DNA of 64,000 nucleotides from Chlorogloeopsis fritschii. GTDB lineage: Bacteria > Cyanobacteriota > Cyanobacteriia > Cyanobacteriales > Nostocaceae. How positions within the stretch are numbered: the first letter of the stretch is position 1; each line of letters starts with the position of its first letter. Shown here piece after piece: positions 62,749 to 64,000 of this stretch. A program made the translations under genes and the position numbers. The DNA lies in the NCBI RefSeq assembly GCF_043099315.1, contig NZ_CP170746.1; one strand, 5' to 3'. The notes beneath the pieces are model-generated. The model was not told the DNA's origin and searched no databases. It saw only the letters and a list, made by a program, of their open reading frames with translations.

Positions 62749-63114
62749 ATGAAAAAGATTTTAATGATTGAAGATAATGAAGATATTCGTTTAATATTTT
62801 GTGAAATTCTTACATTAGAAAATTTTCAAGTCATGTGTGCTGAAAATGGTTTAATTGGCTTAAAACTAGCCAAAAACCAGCATCCTGATTTAATTCTTTC
62901 TGACCTTCATATGCCTGAACTTAATGGGTATGAAGTTCTAGAAAAATTACGAAATGATGTTTCTACAGCCAATATTCCTTTCATCTTTATCACATCTGAG
63001 GAAGATTATGATTACCGTTGCCGTGCGTTGCTGTTAGGAGCAAATGGTTATCTCATCAAACCTGTGGATATTTGCGAACTATTGAATGCAATTACAACTC
63101 AACTCACGTCATGA
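62749..63114 (+). CDS. Single-domain response regulator
   Basis: 121 residues: receiver only (MKKILMIEDNEDIRLIFCEI), phospho-acceptor D52 in LILSDLHMPELNG, T/S position in FITSEED and K in GYLIKPVD. No output. It stands alone on the plus strand at the edge of the signalling island. It may take phosphate from the AhpD-like kinase or the giant kinases, but no pairing can be shown from sequence. Confidence 0.9.
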   Translation: MKKILMIEDNEDIRLIFCEILTLENFQVMCAENGLIGLKLAKNQHPDLILSDLHMPELNGYEVLEKLRNDVSTANIPFIFITSEEDYDYRCRALLLGANGYLIKPVDICELLNAITTQLTS

Positions 63115-63195
63115 GGACTGGGGGCAAGGTGATTGGGGATTGGGTACTGGGGATTGGGGATTGGGGAGTGTGGGAAGCGGTTTCTTCCCCATCTT

Positions 63196-63341
63196 CCCTA
63201 GTCCCTAGCCCCTAGTCCCTAGCCCCTAGCCCCTAGCCCCTAGTCCCTAGCCCCTAGCCCCTAGCCCCTAGCCCCTAGTCCCTAGTCCCTAGCCCCTAGC
63301 CCCTAGCCCCTAGTCCCTAGCCCCTAGCCCCTAGCCCCTAG
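63196..63341. repeat. CCCTAGC heptanucleotide array, about 21 units, inverted relative to the 54.5-kb array
   Basis: Units of GCCCCTA and GTCCCTA on the plus strand, that is, TAGGGGC/TAGGGAC on the minus strand. It starts just downstream of the receiver gene and faces the array at 54457-54692. Confidence 0.97.
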
Positions 63342-63561
63342 TAATCTAAGATGGTGCGACGCTTGGCGACAACACTACTACAGCTAAAAAAATTAATAAA
63401 ACTTATGTTTTATGATAAAATCGTAGTTATATCTACCTATTTCTTGCAAAATAACGCAATAACACTAGATTGCTTGATAAATTTTAGATACGGCAGAAAG
63501 GCAGTCGCAGAAAGTTGCCATTCAGAACTGCCTTTCGTGCTGAAAAACCAACAAACTATGA

Positions 63562-63597
63562 ACCTACCAATCATGACATTTGGTAGGTGTCTTTTTT
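63562..63597 (+). terminator. Hairpin followed by T run
   Basis: ACCTACCAA (63562-63570) pairs with TTGGTAGGT (63580-63588) and is followed by GTCTTTTTT. A second inverted pair, GAAAGGCAGT/ACTGCCTTTC (63496-63536), lies upstream. No gene ends nearby, so the transcript it ends may be a small RNA or a read-through from the receiver gene. Confidence 0.55.
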
Positions 63598-63760
63598 ATT
63601 ATCTAATTGCAGTTACCGAATTTATAAAATGCAGTTACTGCATTAACATACTGTAATAATTTAGTCCTTCTCAATGCATTAGATAATCTTGGCTGTATTT
63701 GTTGGATAATTGGGTAGAAATTACCTGTCCTGGGTTCTTGCCACCATTACCCTGCCATCA

Positions 63761-64000
63761 ATGAAAAAAGCAGTTCGCAAAACCCTAGCGCCGCGCATGA
63801 TTAACCCTAAAGGCGGCTTTAACGTTGTGCGTAAAGGTGTATCAAATTCCTATTGGGGGGACTTATACCATTGGTTACTCTCTCTCTCATGGCCTAAGTT
63901 TTTAGCGCTGATTAGTTTAGGATATTTAGTCGTTAACGCTCTATTTGCCTTGGCATACTTAGCAGGTGGAAATGGAATTGAAAACGCACGTCCGGGTAAC
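63761..64000 (+). CDS. Inward-rectifier potassium channel (KirBac-type), partial
   Basis: The first 80 residues are in the window: MKKAVRKTLAPRMINPKGGF, an NVVRKGVSNSYWGDLYHWLL slide helix, then a first transmembrane helix (FLALISLGYLVVNALFALAY) and LAGGNGIENARPGN. This matches the N-terminus of prokaryotic Kir channels. The pore (TVGYG-like) and the cytoplasmic domain lie outside the window. It is cut only by the window end. Confidence 0.85.
   Translation, partial: MKKAVRKTLAPRMINPKGGFNVVRKGVSNSYWGDLYHWLLSLSWPKFLALISLGYLVVNALFALAYLAGGNGIENARPGN

Noticed and set aside
63351..63656. 101-residue ORF before the potassium channel gene
   Set aside because: It crosses two hairpins with a terminator-like T run, and shows no domain or ribosome binding site.

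Overview
The window looks like chromosomal DNA of a filamentous, probably heterocyst-forming cyanobacterium (Nostocales type). The evidence is very frequent HIP1 octamers (GCGATCGC), an uncalled photosystem II protein gene (Psb34), a CyaC-type adenylate cyclase, a citramalate synthase, a ThiO-ThiG fusion, a CruA/CruP-type lycopene cyclase homologue, and heptanucleotide repeats of the TAGGGGC kind. The species cannot be fixed from sequence reading alone. No rRNA, tRNA or CRISPR array was seen. Layout: 0-4 kb holds the CyaC signalling cyclase. 4.2-5.6 kb is an IS5-like insertion sequence whose transposase is broken by a 23-bp tandem duplication. 5.7-16 kb is a metabolic stretch: a TPR protein, psb34, thiO-thiG with a frame break inside a low-complexity insert, a decayed ferredoxin-like gene, cimA, a lycopene cyclase homologue and a MITE-like element. 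16-22.4 kb holds a coiled-coil protein, a probable YraQ/YcgQ permease operon with a beta-propeller protein, and a palindrome-rich island. 22.6-30 kb holds an atypical histidine kinase, three YsnF/AvaK-like (DUF2382) stress proteins, eda and two L,D-transpeptidases, one of them frameshifted. 30-41 kb holds an Hsp70-like ATPase, uvsE, a 21-nt tandem repeat, a Uma2 nuclease, a P-type cation ATPase split by a dinucleotide slip, a divergent SAM synthetase and a CheR-PAS protein. From 39.8 kb to 63.1 kb the window is a signalling island: a 2033-residue hybrid kinase, a PIN toxin-antitoxin pair, a second hybrid kinase (frameshifted) with duplicated flanks, a PAS-receiver protein, a kinase with an AhpD-like N-terminus whose 3' end overlaps a receiver gene, a REC-wHTH-Hpt-REC-REC-GGDEF protein and a stand-alone receiver. 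The last 240 bases start a KirBac-type potassium channel. How the genes may work together: the island offers linked cAMP, c-di-GMP and phosphorelay outputs, with sensor modules (GAF, PAS, AhpD-like) suited to small ligands or redox state. The kinase-PIN block has been partly duplicated, leaving remnants of the PIN gene and of a third kinase next to copies of the same A/T-rich repeat. Two large heptamer arrays in opposite orientation bracket the block at 54.7-63.2 kb. Frame breaks are numerous (transposase, thiO, L,D-transpeptidase, P-ATPase, second hybrid kinase); several lie in slippage-prone sequence, so either real decay or assembly indels must be considered. The most unusual structural signal is a set of perfect short palindromes at three loci with unrelated stems but mostly the same three-base loop (TCT/TCC or its complement).
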